The translations under genes were made by a program, and so were the position numbers. Under the pieces are notes generated by a model, which saw only the letters and a program-made list of their open reading frames with translations, did not search any database and was not told the DNA's origin. Source: Neurospora tetraspora (taxonomy: Eukaryota; Ascomycota; Sordariomycetes; Sordariales; Sordariaceae). Taken from it: a DNA stretch of 64,000 nt. Of this stretch, positions 1 to 10,620 are shown in pieces. The first letter of the stretch is position 1. Each line of letters begins with the position of its first letter. The stretch covers positions 434,001 through 498,000 of the forward strand of contig NW_026944389.1 of assembly GCF_033439725.1 (NCBI RefSeq), in the 5' to 3' direction.

Positions 1-1
1 T

Positions 2-256
2 CCTGACGCCCCCCTTCCCAGTACCACCCTTCCTAACGACCCCCTTTCTAACAGGCCCCATCCAAATACCCCCCATCCCATTGCCCCCCCATCCCATTGC
101 CCCCCATCTCAGTTCCACCCATCTCAATTCCCCCATCCCAATTCCCCCCATTCCAACAACCAGGATGACGGCCAACAGGCTGTCCCAGCTCCCGGCTTTC
201 AGAACGAGGCATATCTTGACTACTTTGAGGTGGACGAGGATATTTACGAGATCTAA
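2..256 (+). CDS. C-terminal tail of a family member, cut by the window edge
   Basis: One open frame runs from the left edge to TAA at 254-256. It encodes a Pro/His/Ser-rich low-complexity stretch with degenerate short repeats of the PHPN and PSQF type, then QDDGQQAVPAPGF and the acidic-aromatic end VDEDIYEI. The same ending, VDEDLYEI, closes the neighbouring copy at 1255-1280, so this is read as the last exon of a paralogue whose body lies outside the window. No splice acceptor can be placed inside the window. I see no function. The call rests on the shared ending and the shared APG motif; chance similarity is unlikely but only about 30 residues can be aligned. Confidence 0.5.
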   Translation, partial: PDAPLPSTTLPNDPLSNRPHPNTPHPIAPPSHCPPSQFHPSQFPHPNSPHSNNQDDGQQAVPAPGFQNEAYLDYFEVDEDIYEI

Positions 257-310
257 GGGGGATCTAGGCTATGAGGGACATTTCGTGGGCTTGTGGGATC
301 AGAGGAGTCT

Positions 311-477
311 GTTAGTTGCCCCGGGGCATTTTCGGATGGTTTTCTGCGCAGTTGGTGGACTGGGAGGGATGGCTTTAGTTACCTTACATACCCTACTGTG
401 CTTTAGTTGCACTGGGGCATTCCAAGATGATTCTCGGCAGTATATAGTGGCTGAGAGGGATGGCTTTCGTTTAATAC
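311..477. repeat. Degenerate tandem duplication in the 3' flank
   Basis: Two diverged units, about 311-388 and 401-477, share the succession TTAGTTGC, GGGGCATT, GATG.TT and GGGATGGCTTT with a period near 90 bp. They lie just downstream of the stop at 256 and have no coding character. This is probably a local 3'-flank duplication. Confidence 0.45.
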
Positions 478-716
478 TTTGCTTTAGCCAGGCGTTCGGG
501 GCATACCTCTAGGCTAGAGATACCCAGGTGGAGATGATCATTAGCCGTTCACTTGTATTTATAGAGGTCACCTTTTGACGAGACACCAAGAGGTAGCATT
601 CCTTTTCACAGTTTCCATTTTTCTCCCTCGATGCCGCTATCAGTGACTGATGACGCGTTGGAGACACATGGCTCTCCCTCGGCCAACAAGAAGTGTACGA
701 GCTGGTAGGCTCTAAT

Positions 717-1280
717 ATGTTGAGCAGAGAAGACGGCGACAACAACGAGCACCAGGCCAACCACGGACACCAGGCGATCAACGAGCATCAGGCCAACCAC
801 GGACACCAGGCGATCAACGAGCACCAGGTCATCAATGAGCACCAGGTCAACCACGGACAAGCGGACAACGAGCAAGTCTACCAGAGCAATGGCCAAAATG
901 ACGGCCAAGCTAACACTCCTGCTTACCATCAGCGTATGGAAGCTGCTCTCAAGGCCTTTGCTGCTCATCAGGCTCTCAATGCCAGTCATCACGGCAATAG
1001 AGTCGGTGGCCCAGCCGGCGTGGGCTCGTCTTCGGACTCTCAGCATCAGCACCATGGAGGTCATGAGGGCCAGATGCTTGCTCCGGGTTACGTTTTGGGT
1101 GACGAGTTGGATCCTGGTGCTCATGAGCCCCACGTAATGGCTGGTGTCCATGGCCGAATTCCCAACGACCAGTTTGCTCAATAGTCTGTCACAGCTCCCG
1201 GTCGCCAGCAGGGTGCCTACATAGACTACGTCTACCCGGGTAACAACTTTGTAGTAGACGAAGATCTCTACGAGATCTGA
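717..1280 (+). pseudogene. Family tail exon with Asn/His/Gln repeats and an in-frame TAG
   Basis: The open frame from ATG 717 encodes tandem repeats of the NEHQANHGHQAI type (about 738-860), then a His/Gly/Gln-rich segment to TAG at 1182-1184. Without the TAG the frame continues 31 codons through TAPG and YIDYVY to VDEDLYEI and TGA at 1278-1280. The neighbouring copy has CAG where this one has TAG (GGC CAA CAG GCT GTC against GCT CAA TAG TCT GTC). The present stop therefore looks like a CAG-to-TAG change cutting off the conserved end. ATG 717 is only the first in-frame ATG. An upstream body exon is likely lost or unrecognised, because no TKxxN motif is visible here. No function can be assigned. 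Confidence 0.45.
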
Positions 1281-3261
1281 AGAGGGTGTGCGCCTTGGAA
1301 GATTGAGGGTCGGTATGGAGGAATCATTGTAGAATTATAGGTAGCATGAACCAAACATTGCTGTTGGCTTCTGTTTCTCTGCGTACATGGAGTTGTGCAG
1401 TGGTTTGTTTTTGGAGTCTAGGACTCGGTTTTGTGGTCTATCACCTCTTTCTAGTCTCTTCCTCATCCTCGTTTATTGCCTTATTAAAGCGTGGAGTAGT
1501 CTATAACTCGAGCGTCCCGGTCAATAAGTTGATGTGAGCTGTGTTGTTATTTGGAGGGAGTGGACGACGTGACGTTGTACGACGCTGTGTTCAGGGGCTT
1601 GCATCGCTAAGACAGGAGAAGTAAACATTTCTAAAGGGCATGTCCGGTGTATGCAATTGACACATTTGGTACCATAATTGCAGTTTGACACGAAGTTCTG
1701 TTGGGAGGCCTGATGCACTTTGATAGCACCTCAAGTAATCGTAATCCTTTGAGAAAGAATAAGGGGTCGTTAACCAGACAATGCATTTGAGAAAGGTGTT
1801 GTTCTGGCTTTTGTCCGTCATTGTCCAAAATGCCAAGCCGCCAAGCCATCACCAGATGTTGTGGTGCACAGACCACTCTCCTGCTCGAATGTTGTCGAGC
1901 ATCGGCGATCAAAGTACAACCTCGATATGCCTCCGCCGTTGTCTTTTTCCATATGAGAGGTACATGAAGATGAATGGATGGTACGCTATCCACCACTAAA
2001 TGCTTTTTAGAGCGACAAAAACCGTGGAGCGCCGACAAAGTTTAGGGAAAGAAGACAGCCATGGTTGTTGCCGGTTTTCGCCCTCCCACTAACAAAAACT
2101 GCAGCGGCTTCTCGCAATAACTGTTAGTGACCCGGTCGCCAAGACCACGGATTTTCAACTTTTTTTCGATTCGGGTCCAACAAACCTCATATTGGGCTTT
2201 ATCGGCATCACTTGAGTAGGGACAGACCAAAAGGCAGTCTCATTCGATCGCGAACAAGGAAGGAAGACGTGGTTTGGTTCGTCGGTGGTGGTCTATCGAA
2301 GCGCACACGGTCGGTTTACACACGTGATGCGTCACGTGCAATCATTCAACGACATGTCATTAATGTTCTGGGGGACACTCAGCCATATTCGGCGCTTGTG
2401 GTATTATATTGTATGCAATTTTAGGTATTGAAGCTTTTCGTACGTCCTTATAGCTAACTCTTCTCTGAGTTTAACTACTTCCATCTTCGTTACCTGGTCA
2501 TGGTGTTCGTGGTGGTCATCGCCTTTACTCGGCATTTCTGTACTTCGCAGCTTTAGGGACATGGGATGGTTGCTTCTGAGTTAGACGCCATCCCCACTCA
2601 GTCATTGTAGTATTACAGGTCTTGAGATCGTGGTTGGAACCATTGGGAGAAATTGATAGTTTGATTGGTCTGGTGGAAGAAAAGGCCAACCTCCAGCTAA
2701 ATACCCCAAGAACGAAGACTTTGGTGGGGGACAACTTAGAGTGGATACAGTCTGCAGTAATTTTGAACAGGCCTGCAATTCTTCGTTTTGGCAGGCTCTT
2801 TTCAGGTTCTCATGCAGCGTCCATGCAAGTTGCTCCTGCCTGTCGCCCTCACAACTTCCAACCTTTGCCAAGACCCCGCCAAGCGCACGTCCCTTTTATA
2901 TCCGCCGTCCACATTCCTCTTTCCATATTCCAACTCGCACACTCGAACTACTTCTCAAATTCTGCGTCGCTCTCTTCTTTTGGCGCAAACAACAATTTCC
3001 TGCAATCCTTTTCTGCCCGTCTACGCCAGCAACGGTACATCATTGCGCTTTGCATCCTACCTCGACATTCTCCGTCCAGCCTTCTTCTACCGCTACCCGC
3101 CGTGCTTTCTCCCTTGTCGTTAGCCGGCTAGCTGACGTCGAGGCTGCTACGCCCCTGCGACTGCGACACATTTACGAATTTCCGTCGCGGCAAACCAGCC
3201 TCTCCCTCCAGAGCCGGACCAAACTGCAGTAACAATCTCAGTAATTCTCGCTACCGCCATC
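1281..3261. other. No gene seen
   Basis: Only short overlapping frames without coding character. The last 350 bases before 3262 are pyrimidine-rich, as is common in fungal promoters and 5' leaders. I see no RNA gene or mobile element here. Confidence 0.5.
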
Positions 3262-4609
3262 ATGGAACCAATCATGGAGATTGAAGACCTCGAGAACATC
3301 TTACACGATGCAAACGAACAACAAAGGGCAGTGTATTGGTTGATACTAGGTAAGCCCATGGATTGCACAATACTAACGCAAACCCCATTCGCCAATGCGC
3401 TGACCTCATGTTTTCAGATCGCGCCTTCGACTTCATTCGCCGGATGCAGATACAGCACGCGAAGTCGTCTTCAACACCACTGATGGTATTTCCTACCGTG
3501 AACGATTTCTTCGCGACACTACCCGCAGATGACCCTGCTACGCTGCCGATGTTGAACAACATGCAATTTACCATCGTCGGATACAAATGGATGGTGACAC
3601 TCGCAAAGTCCAATGCGCTGATTCAGGGAATCACGTCCCTGGGTCAGACTAGGCCCATAGTCAACAGTCTCCAGGCTCTGCTCGACAAGACGAGTGAAGT
3701 GAGAGACTTCAAGGAAGAGGTGGCACCCAACCCTGTCGACGGCGAGGCATCCGACCCTGGCAACGGCGAGGCATCCAACCCTCCTGTCACTCGGATAATC
3801 AATCCTATCAGCACCGTGATCGATTTTCTCGCTGCCAGGGAGTGGTGTCGTCGCCGGGACTGTGTCGAGGCACGGGAAGCTTTTGGCCAGCAGAACGGCA
3901 CAAATGACATCCCTCTGGACCAGGCCACCCAGAAAAAGTTGGCCGGACAGTTAAGTCTCGCCGCGATGAACGAAGTGGGAATGGTTGACAACTTGTACCA
4001 CGGAAAACCGGGCAAGAAGAAACTCAACTACATCATCAAGCGCTTGCGGGAATTGCCGACATTGGCGGTGTCATTGCTAGGTTGGGAAGCTGTGTTCGAC
4101 GCGATAGACAGCCATCTTGGCATTTCCCAAGTCCCCATCTACACGACAGATCTCGAGATTCAGCCCTATCGGCTTTTCACGGATCGATATGAGAAGATGA
4201 AGGAGCTGTTCAGCGTAAGTACCATATGTCGTGGATCCGCGGCATGAACACTGATTGGGGAATCTCGTACACTAACGCACGCATCCTTGGTTACAGAAAT
4301 CCAAAGCATCGGTGATGAACACGTTCTCATCGCCATTCCTTGCTCGATTTGCCGGCGATCCAAAGGCCGAGGTCCAGGTAACTCTCCGCTCCAACTCACC
4401 CGTTCCAATTGGTCACACAGGGAGGCCTTTGTTATCCATCGTCACAAATGGAACATGAACTGACAGGTTGGGTTTCACAGACCAAGATTTCCAATCAATC
4501 CACCAACGCAAACCGAAGTGTTGTCCTCGTGATCGGAGCAGAAGAGCTGGCACAGCTGATCACCACCCGGAAGAATGAGCTGAAGCGAATCTTCGAAGAG
4601 GCGGCTTAG
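3262..4609 (+). CDS. Family member A: intact body, four exons
   Basis: Model: join(3262..3349, 3418..4214, 4297..4377, 4481..4609), 364 aa. All introns are GT-AG and the phases close. Residues 1-30 form the helical motif exon ending YWLILG at a phase-1 intron. Residues 31-295 are the core, with SLGQTRPIVNSL, a short acidic insert with two GEAS repeats, AAREWCRRR, and SLLGWEAV near the end. The 81-nt exon (4297-4377) starts KSKASV and ends FAGDPKAEVQ. The last exon opens TKISNQSTNANR. ATG 3262 is chosen because it lies in the motif exon with no upstream in-frame extension needed. The intron that other members carry after the GW motif is absent. The protein resembles no family I know. NLS-like sequences lie in the region after the stop (see 4610-5005). 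Confidence 0.7.
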
Positions 4610-5005
4610 AAGGCCCGCCAGAACTTCCCTGCAGCCAGTCCGACATCCGACGACACTAACGAATCCCAAACCGAGGCCAATCCCAGTACCAGCAACAAGC
4701 GGCCGAGAGATGACGACACCACCAGCGATAGTGATCTGGATCTCGAGCATAGCATGCATCCCAACAAGAAAGCACGCGTGCAGAACCCGGAATCCGGAGA
4801 GCAAGCTGTGGAGTTGCCCGTGGGAGCAGCTTTCCACCCGGAGTCTCATCTCGAATAAGACGGTACTCATGAGCAGGAGGCAGATCACGACCCAAAGAAT
4901 GTGGAGGTCCCTGGCTGGTTCGTGCAGTATTTTACGGGAGGAGAGCCAGCTCCTGGTTAGGGTGACGGCCCCACTGTCCCCGAGGCGGACCATGGCGACC
5001 TTTGA
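4610..5005 (+). pseudogene. Relic tail of member A, same frame, interrupted by stops
   Basis: After TAG 4607-4609 the same frame stays coding-like for 82 codons, with the NLS-like NKRPRDDD and NKKARVQ separated by a Ser/Asp stretch, to TAA 4856-4858. It then continues to TAG 4958-4960 and to TGA 5003-5005. The TGA is shared with the homologous tail at 7737-7739, so it is probably the ancestral stop. At 4958 the paralogue has CAG (7691-7693) where this copy has TAG. The three internal stops are therefore best read as C-to-T losses. Whether any is read through is unknown. Confidence 0.55.
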
Positions 5006-5650
5006 AGCGTCTTCGACATGACAGATCTTGTCAAGGTGTTGAATGACATTGTCCATCGCTTTCAACACCAAGGCTCGAAGCCAAAGACTGATGTCGATGA
5101 CAAGATCAGTCAAGTCTGTGGGAACCTAGTAGTTCCAATGGCGAATTATCATTCAGGCTAGGGACTGAAAGAAGGCATGAGAAGAGTGGACGGTTGAGTT
5201 GGCATGGAGCAAAGTTGTCTCCGTTACATTGCGTTGATGGCTTCAAGATGATAGCTGATACAAGGGCTCATTCTGCGAGTCCCAACCGTGCCTACGAAGT
5301 CTTTCACGAATATGGGGTTTCGAGAGAGTTGTGCAAAGAGCGTACTTGGCCACAGCTCAGCCGGCGCCCCAGGCCTCCCAAAGTCGGCGGTTGTTCCTGT
5401 CCGGCTCGGGGATGTCGGTATCGAGGAACACATAAAGACCCTCCATCCTTAGGAGGTTTGTCATCTGTTCTCTATGAACTAATAGTACCTTCCATTGTTT
5501 GCGAAGGTAGTCCTTCGGTGGCAGCACCTATTTTCTTTCCTTTCCATAGCCATTGTTTGCATTCAAAGCCTTTTTCTCAATTCTGTTTCCTTGCTTCAAC
5601 GTTATGTGTCTCTGTGATGGTACTTTCCTCATGCTGCCCAGTATATACCT
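4890..5650 (+). repeat. Segmental duplicate, copy 1 (partner about 7610-8215)
   Basis: From the end of the tail through the 3' flank this segment aligns with 7610-8215. Shared blocks include GGAGGAGAGCC, GACCTTTGAAG, GATGTCGATGACAAGATCA, GGACGGTTGAGTTGG, GTCCTTCGG and GCCCAGTA. Many differences are C/T or G/A. The stretch around 5300-5450 is unique to this copy. Confidence 0.65.
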
Positions 5651-5940
5651 ACTTCATATTGTCTTATGTTTTCAATCTTCCCTAAACTCCTAACGCGAAC
5701 CTATCTTGCGCAAGTGCCGTGCAAGAATGCGTAGCGCGAGGAGACCGTAAGGAGTGTCGCCCACGTATCAGGCGCTTGGAAACAGTGAACGGTGAGAGGA
5801 TTCGAGCGGTGGTCAGATACCTCACGATAGCTACATCTACAATCTCGGGTGAACGGGAATAGAGGTCATGTATGTGCCCATACTGTGCTGAAGATCTTTG
5901 CTGACTGCGCATTGTCATCCAAGGGCAGCCGTTCCCATCA

Positions 5941-7739
5941 CCCCAACCACCCTAACCACGCCAACCACCCTCATCACCCCCGTCACCCAAGGAACCAACC
6001 CCGCCACCGCCTCCCAAAATCACCAAAGAGGACTACGAGAAGTTCTATGCAGAGGCGCTGGCAAAAATGCAAGCCGACCCGAACTTACCCAATGAATATT
6101 ACCGGCTATTTATGGACGTGAAAGTAGCAACCGAGGTGGCCGAGAATTTCCCTGCTTGGGAACACAAATTGAACTTCCTCAAGACTTCTGTTGGTAAGAC
6201 CTATCAGGAGTTGGAAGTCGACAGGGATAAGTTGGAGCGAGAGCGTCTAGCCAGGGAGCGCACCCGCAGACGAGAGGAGGCCAGGAAGGCCGAGGAGCGC
6301 CACAAACAAATAGAAGAGGAGGAGGAGAAGATCAAGAAGGCGACTAAGGAGCATCGTCGTCGTGAAGAAGAGGCCAAGCAGGAAGAGGCGGCAAAGAAGG
6401 CAGAGGAAGCTGCTCGTGGCAAAACTTTCCTAGCCTCACAGACGACAGTTGCATACCTATCAACCCATCCTGCGAGCGGCTCTGCGCATGCACGGCGGTG
6501 ATCCCACACGTCGCAATGGTCTTTCCTTTACAGCATGTTGTTGATCAGCGACCCTGTCGCCCTCTACCCGGTTGTCTTCCGTTGGTACACCTCCCACATC
6601 GCCCAGCTGCCTGCTTTTATAGCCATGATCGATGCTATTGCCGAGGCTTCTCGTGCCTCCAAGCAGCGCCACCACCAGGAGATCCTGCAGAAGGAGGCCG
6701 AAGAGCGTGTCAGCCTCCAGTCCCAGAGGACTCTCCAGAACAAGGTTATGCAGTGGAGGTCCGAGGCTGTGGTGTGACAGGTTCAAGGACAAGGAGCAGC
6801 TGTATGCCAACCACGACAAGGAGATGCTGAACATGGTCAACGACAACGGCATCATGAAGGCCCAGGTGCTTTCCCCGGGCTTCCAAGCGCCACCACACGA
6901 ACCACCGATGGATACCTTACCGACATTGTCCTTTGAGGACAAGGTCCTCGTTAGCAACCTACCCAAGATCATGAAGAACGCCAACCCGGAGACCCGGGCT
7001 ATATACTGGAAGATCATTGGTAAGAAGAACGCCATTGTTGTTCATGGAAGCCTCGTCATTTGTACCCTAACACATCTCCGCAGATGAGATGTTCCAATCT
7101 GTGCGCAACATTCAAGCGGAGTACGTCGGTCAAGACCCTTCCGAGAGCATGTATCCGCCAGTCAGTCACTACACCGCGACTATCAGTCATGCCGAGCATG
7201 TGTCTACTCTCGTGATGAAAAACACCGATTTCACCGACCGCACGAACCCACCTCAGACCGATGCCGATGGCGATGCCGGTCAGGGAAAGAAGCGGTCGAG
7301 AAATGACAATGACAGCATGGATGGCGACGATTACCTCGAGCGTCAGTCGCGTGCCCCCAAGAAGGCACGGCTGCAGCAAGGCGCCATCGTACAGCAGGCG
7401 GAATTTGCACCGCAAGAAGATTTCGAACAGCCAACCATCGTACAGCAGGCGGAATTGGCACAGCCAGGACACTTCGACCACCAAGACATGGAGCTACCCA
7501 TGCCGGGATTTGCGCAGAAAGGGCAGTTCGACTACTAAGCTATAGAGCTAGCCTTGCAGGCAGCTGTTCCCTCAGAGTTTGCTCTCCAGCAAGGTGTTAC
7601 TCAAAAGTAGGAGATAGCTTAGAACCCAAGTGAGGAGCACTTGGTCTGCTTCGCGCTAAATTTTTTGGCGGGAGGAGAGCCTTTTCCCGCTCAGGGTAAC
7701 GGCTCTACTGCCTCTGAAGCGCCACATAGGGACCTTTGA
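5941..7739 (+). pseudogene. Family member B: coiled-coil N-terminus, core deleted, decayed
   Basis: One frame from 5941 encodes a Pro-rich stretch, then KITKEDYEKFYAEALAKM and a long Glu/Lys/Arg coiled coil (about 6220-6420). It is interrupted by TAA 5953-5955 and TGA 6499-6501. A frame change near 6775 leads into KDKEQLYANHDKEML and the family motif exon (LVSNLPKIMKNA, ending YWKIIG at 7019). The intron is 7020-7083. The next exon (7084-) starts DEMFQSVRN but passes straight to the tail (KKRSRNDNDS, PKKARLQQ); the LGQTRP and DEW core is missing. The frame ends at TAA 7536-7538 inside a repeat whose partner unit has CAA. It continues through TAG 7608-7610 and TAG 7620-7622 to TGA 7737-7739. 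A shorter expressed gene, for example starting near 6889, cannot be excluded. Confidence 0.55.
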
Positions 7740-8215
7740 AGTACTTGATATGATAGGTGTTGTTAATATGCTGAATAGCATTGTCCGTCGCTGACAGCGT
7801 CAAGGTTGGAAGTTAAAGACCGATGTCGATGACAAGATCAATCTTAGTTGTGGCAACCGACTGGTCCCAATAACGAGTGCATTTAAAGCCAGGGACAGAA
7901 AAAAGGAGGATATCAAAATGAGGAGGAAAGGAGGACGGTTGAGTTGGTGATGGAGAAAAGTTCTCTCTATGCCACTACGTCGATCGCTTTAAAGCTGATA
8001 CCTGTCACCCGGGCTCCCTGTTCTCTATGAGTTCAAAGCTACATTGTTATCGAAGTAAGTCCTTCGGCGGTAGCAGAAGTTTTCTTCACTTTCAATAGTC
8101 ATAGCTTGCTTTTAAAGGTCGCTTTTTTTTCAAATTTCTTTTCTTGGTTCAAAGATTTACGCCTGTGCTTGACGGTACACGTTTTGACGTTGCCCAGTAC
8201 ATATTTCACAATCGC
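7610..8215 (+). repeat. Segmental duplicate, copy 2 (partner about 4890-5650)
   Basis: Homologous to the tail and 3' flank of member A. Here position 7691-7693 keeps CAG where the partner has TAG, and 7608-7610 has TAG where the partner has CAG. Both copies have therefore picked up C-to-T stops independently. Confidence 0.65.
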
Positions 8216-8391
8216 CTTGCCTTATTTCTTTGGCGAGTCAAGTGGGTAGGGGCCCGTTCCCATGGAGAGAGATGGGGATGGAAATCACGGCGCCGTATCC
8301 GACCGAAGGGTTGATGCTGCTTACACCTGGGCTCGACAACAAGATCGTCGTCTACTTCCTTTATTTAAATCATAATAATACCAATCGTTGA

Positions 8392-8655
8392 AGACCGGCA
8401 ACGGGCGGCCCAAAGTCAGGAGCTATTGCCGGCCCATTTGGCGTCACAATCTTTGGTGTCTTGCTGCTCGGCCTTCTGGCCTTCTGTCTTATCCGCCGCC
8501 GCCGCCTTGAACGCCAGGCAAATTTCTACTCCCACGTCCACCACTCTCACCACCAACCGCAGCTGCGCCAGCGTCCGCGCCAGCGACGGGCGTTTTTACC
8601 GTCCCGAGAACATACCCCTCGCCTTTCTCGGGAAGTCCAAGCAAACCAGGGGTGA
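8392..8655 (+). pseudogene. Fragment of a single-pass membrane protein
   Basis: The open frame from just after TGA 8389-8391 to TGA 8653-8655 reads TGGPKSGAIAGPFGV, a hydrophobic run (about FGVLLLGLLAFCLI), then RRRRLERQ and a His/Gln/Arg-rich tail. The order Gly/Ala-rich lead, transmembrane helix, Arg stop-transfer is typical of fungal WSC-like or mid2-like surface proteins. No ATG, signal peptide or ectodomain is visible upstream, where 8216-8391 is unremarkable. It looks like a detached 3' exon or relic. Unspliced upstream exons further left were not found. Confidence 0.35.
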
Positions 8656-10010
8656 ACAAAACGAGACGGCAGGCGGAGGAAATGAAAGCGGCCCTGGCCA
8701 GATGGTCATCGAAGTTGTGCCGGCAGCTGAGGGGATGGGGTCCCGAGGTTGAGGGCTGTTCGTGTTAATCCTGGTTATTTGGCTTGACTCTACCTGAAGA
8801 TGTTTATACACCGCCACTCTTTACTTCCTCCTGTGCGTCAGTTGGGACTCTTCTTTCTTGGTAGCTGCCGCAGTCTGCGTCATAAACGTGACTGTTCGAT
8901 AGGATCTTGTCGTATAGACTTAGTGGTCTACAATCTTGATGTGATAGTCACTCAAATAATCACTTTCCTTGCGTTTTCCACCTTGACATCTCCGCTTCTT
9001 GCTTTTATTCGTGACTCAGTGATTCCGTGGGCTGCTTGAGTAGGTATGACGGTGACTCAGCTGACGCTCACCAGGTATAAATTCACTCTTGCTCCCCGGT
9101 TAGTCGCCGTCCTTCCCGAGGAACGTGAGCGCCAGCTACTATACCTGACCAGGGTCATCGGGGCGTCAGGATCAACCGGCAGGACGGTATGATCTCTTTG
9201 TATTTCTGAGCATGGGTCAAGACCGAATATGGTCACATCTCCACCCCTCACCATAACGGAGCTTGCCAGTGTCTCTATTTGGTTATCGGCCAATGCCCGT
9301 TCTCGGTCGTGACGCCATTTGCTCTCAGTTTCGCACACCCCACTCCATCCACTCACCCCCCTTCCTATTTGCAAGCCATACCCCTCCAGCAGGGCCACTG
9401 GGGCCTGAGGCCATGCTTCTGCCCCTCTTGCTCTCGTTCCGTTCTTGATCCTCTTCCTGTTCCAGATCACTACGGCCTCGCGAGCTCTGCCCTTTCGCCA
9501 TTAATCACCTTCCAATCAACAACAAATCACCTTGCCTCCCAACAATCCGGTATGAGTGAGGGGTGTAACCAAACTCATCACTGCTTTCTATCACCATTTC
9601 CTGAGCTCTCTACCTTTCTTACCCCAATCTCTAGCTTTTCTACTTCTTGTCGTCTCCCCAGCATTCCCCCCTCGGGTGAAAAAATCCGTCCGTGGCGTCG
9701 GTTCCTGCCTCGGTCGGGAGCCGCTTGGGTAAGCGTGGCCCCTTCCTCGGCAGTCCCGTCCTCCACCTCGTCATTATCAAACTCAGCCTCATCGTCGACG
9801 CTGGTGAGAGCAACGCCAACGTCCCTACCCCTCTCGTCATCGCAGCCGGAAACCTCTGGCGGAAACTCATCGGCATCCAAGTATCCTGGATGGAGCGTCC
9901 GACCTAACGACAAGTAGTGCCCAGACATTCCTCTCATCATTCGTCGGAGCCAAGCGAGTCCGAGAAAGAACCGCCAGGGCAGTTCAAAGAAGAAAGAAAA
10001 TCAGTCTTTC
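8656..10010. other. No gene seen
   Basis: Several overlapping frames, none with conserved motifs or a consistent splice pattern. Nothing supported. Confidence 0.45.
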
Positions 10011-10597
10011 GAGAAAACCTACCCACACTCACCTCTAAAACTACACGCACCCACCCCCCATAGTAAACCCTTACCCTGACAGCCCGGGTCTCACAATGAC
10101 AGCTGGTTTCGAAACTTCGGTTTTCCCTGCAAAATTTCCAGATCTCGAAAACGAAATATTCCAATGCAAAATTTCCACGTCGGAGTGCAAAATTTCGGAG
10201 CCCCGGCCGCTATAGTCGCTACCTCTAAGCAACAGCAACCGCCCGGGGACGGTAGCAGCGCCAAAATCCACCGATTGAACACCCACATTTGAAGGTGGTA
10301 CACTACCTAACGGCCAAGGGAAAGTAACTACCCCAACGGGTATTTCTATTCTTCGTTTTTTCTTTCTTTTTTTCTCCTTATCTTTCTCACTTTCTTTCTT
10401 CTATTCCCTCTATTCCTTCTCGCTTCCTGATATACTTTTGGTCCTTTTCATTCTTTTTCCTTCATTAGTCATTCGGGCTTTAAAGGCCCTCGGAGACAAA
10501 AAAATACCATACGAAAACGTTGGTATTTTACGACAGTTGGCATGTGGGGAAGGGAGGGTGCGTGTAGTTTTAGGGGTGAGTGTGGGTAGGTTTTCTC
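10011..10597. mobile_element. Short element with 42-bp terminal inverted repeats (MITE-like)
   Basis: The left end 10011-10052 (starting GAGAAAACCTACCCACACTC) and the right end 10556-10597 are reverse complements over 42 bp with one mismatch. The 587-bp element has no transposase frame. Its interior contains three TGCAAAATTTC-type repeats (about 10126-10194) and a long pyrimidine tract (10348-10435). I see no convincing target-site duplication. Size and structure suit a non-autonomous DNA transposon. It sits 23 bp upstream of the gene at 10621 and may supply its promoter region. Confidence 0.65.
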
Positions 10598-10620
10598 TTT
10601 ATTTCATGTTACGCCAAAAC

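Noticed and set aside
606-1181. Minus-strand frame of 191 codons
   Set aside because: It mirrors the plus-strand repeat exon; its hydrophobic VLVDRLV repeats are the reverse reading of the NEHQ repeats.
8426-8752. Frame starting MPAHLASQS
   Set aside because: The frame one base over carries the transmembrane helix and Arg stop-transfer pattern and is the better reading of this segment.
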